Shown here piece after piece: positions 63,301 through 64,000 of a stretch of 64,000 nt of DNA. Position 1 is the first letter of the stretch. Every line of letters begins with the position of its first letter. The translations under genes were made by a program, and so were the position numbers. The stretch is from Asterias rubens (taxonomy: Eukaryota > Echinodermata > Asteroidea > Forcipulatida > Asteriidae). The stretch lies in the NCBI RefSeq assembly GCF_902459465.1, contig NC_047062.1:2544501-2608500 (forward strand). The letters are read 5' to 3'. The notes beneath the pieces were generated by a model, which was not told the DNA's origin, searched no databases, and saw only the letters and a program-made list of their open reading frames with translations.

Positions 63301-64000
63301 CGCAGCGTAGAGGATTCACTCATCACGTAAATAAAACAACCTCGTTATATTTTTACGTTGCAATTCTGATCGGCTTACAAGCTTTAGGTACGAGGTTGGA
63401 ATTTTTGGTTCCGTTTTTTACGAAACCGCGGCTTTAGCTTGGGATGTCACTTGGGCTTCGGCTTGGGCTTCGTCTGCCTGTTTGAAGCCCCGTTAGAAAA
63501 GCACATGTTTTCTAAATAACTGACGGAGCCTAAGCCCAAGCCCAATATGTGGCCACGGTTTTGCAAATGCAAGCTGAAGAAGAAGGAGAAGGAGAAGAAG
63601 AAGAAGAAGAAGAAGAACTAGAAAGCACGGTAGCTGTATTTGAGCAAATACGGGTATCTCTGCCCGGCGGGGGGTGGAGCATAATATTCTGCATGGTTTA
63701 TGTTGCACTTGGAGAAATGAAAATTGTGTGTGTTTTGGGGGTGATACAGAACAATCTGTAACATGAAGCTTATAACTCCGGCAGGCATGGGGGCCCTGAA
63801 GGGACATATCGCTAACAGGTGCGCATACAATTGCGATGTCACAAATTTATTTGCAAATGTTTGCGCATACGTATGCGGTGTCGTGAAATTATTCGCGAAT
63901 AAGTACGATGTCGCGATCAGACTGGATGCTAAAAATCCACAGATATATATTAGAAATTTTATTTAAACGTATGCGACAAAGTATGCAATAAAATTTTCGA
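60391..64000. repeat. ~1.74-kb tandem repeat array
   Basis: The junction AGAAAGCACGGTAGCTGTAT recurs at 60391, 61878 and 63620. The middle unit is 1742 bp. The first is shorter by about 255 bp; the third runs off the window. Units are almost identical over long stretches. Each complete unit holds two 348-bp subrepeats rich in GCATACGTATGC-type palindromes, a hairpin of TTGGGCTTCGGC units, and a (GAA)n tract. Small ORFs recur only because the DNA does; I see no gene. Confidence 0.93.

Noticed and set aside
60391..64000. CRISPR-like array
   Set aside because: Units are 1.7 kb and 348 bp, not short repeats with unique spacers, and the genome is eukaryotic.

Overview
This is eukaryotic, animal-type genomic DNA: genes are split by GT-AG introns, intergenic DNA is AT-rich and full of short inverted-repeat elements, and there are no bacterial operons, CRISPR arrays or rRNA genes. 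The gene content (an eclosion-hormone-type neuropeptide, a VWA7-like protein, a CYP46-like P450) together with tRNA-derived SINEs points to a marine invertebrate deuterostome. An echinoderm, probably a sea star, is my best guess; this is inference from gene families, not a database match.

Layout. (1) 1-14.7 kb: mostly intergenic, with one short coding exon (2086-2418, +) for a six-cysteine secreted peptide whose cysteine spacing is that of eclosion hormone, plus TTAA-flanked MITEs, a CT-rich minisatellite (8.8-9.7 kb) and hairpin elements. (2) 15.0-29.1 kb, minus strand: a 19-exon gene for a VWA7-like type I membrane protein. I traced every exon with consistent splice phases; the model is 1032 residues if a 154-bp MITE sitting inside exon 15 is ignored. 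As assembled, that MITE puts a stop in the reading frame. (3) 29.1-36.0 kb: intergenic, with several near-perfect hairpins and a tandem repeat array at 34.2-34.9 kb. (4) 36.0-56.6 kb, plus strand: a complete 13-exon P450 gene (512 residues) resembling CYP46A (cholesterol 24-hydroxylase), with I-helix, ExxR, PxRF and heme-cysteine motifs all present. One intron is GC-AG and another is filled by a 4.4-kb foldback element. (5) 56.6-64.0 kb: an ~80-bp tandem array, a MITE doublet, hairpins and a ~1.74-kb tandem duplication running off the window end.

The three genes have no evident functional link; they are neighbours in a repeat-rich landscape. The main biological story is how MITEs and foldback elements have shaped them: one MITE is inside a VWA7-like exon, another lies 8 bp from a splice acceptor, a degenerate duplicate of one exon persists in an intron, and two TTAA-targeting MITE families share integration sites and nest in a LINE remnant whose broken reading frame reveals the target-site duplication. 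I found no convincing previously undescribed multi-gene system.
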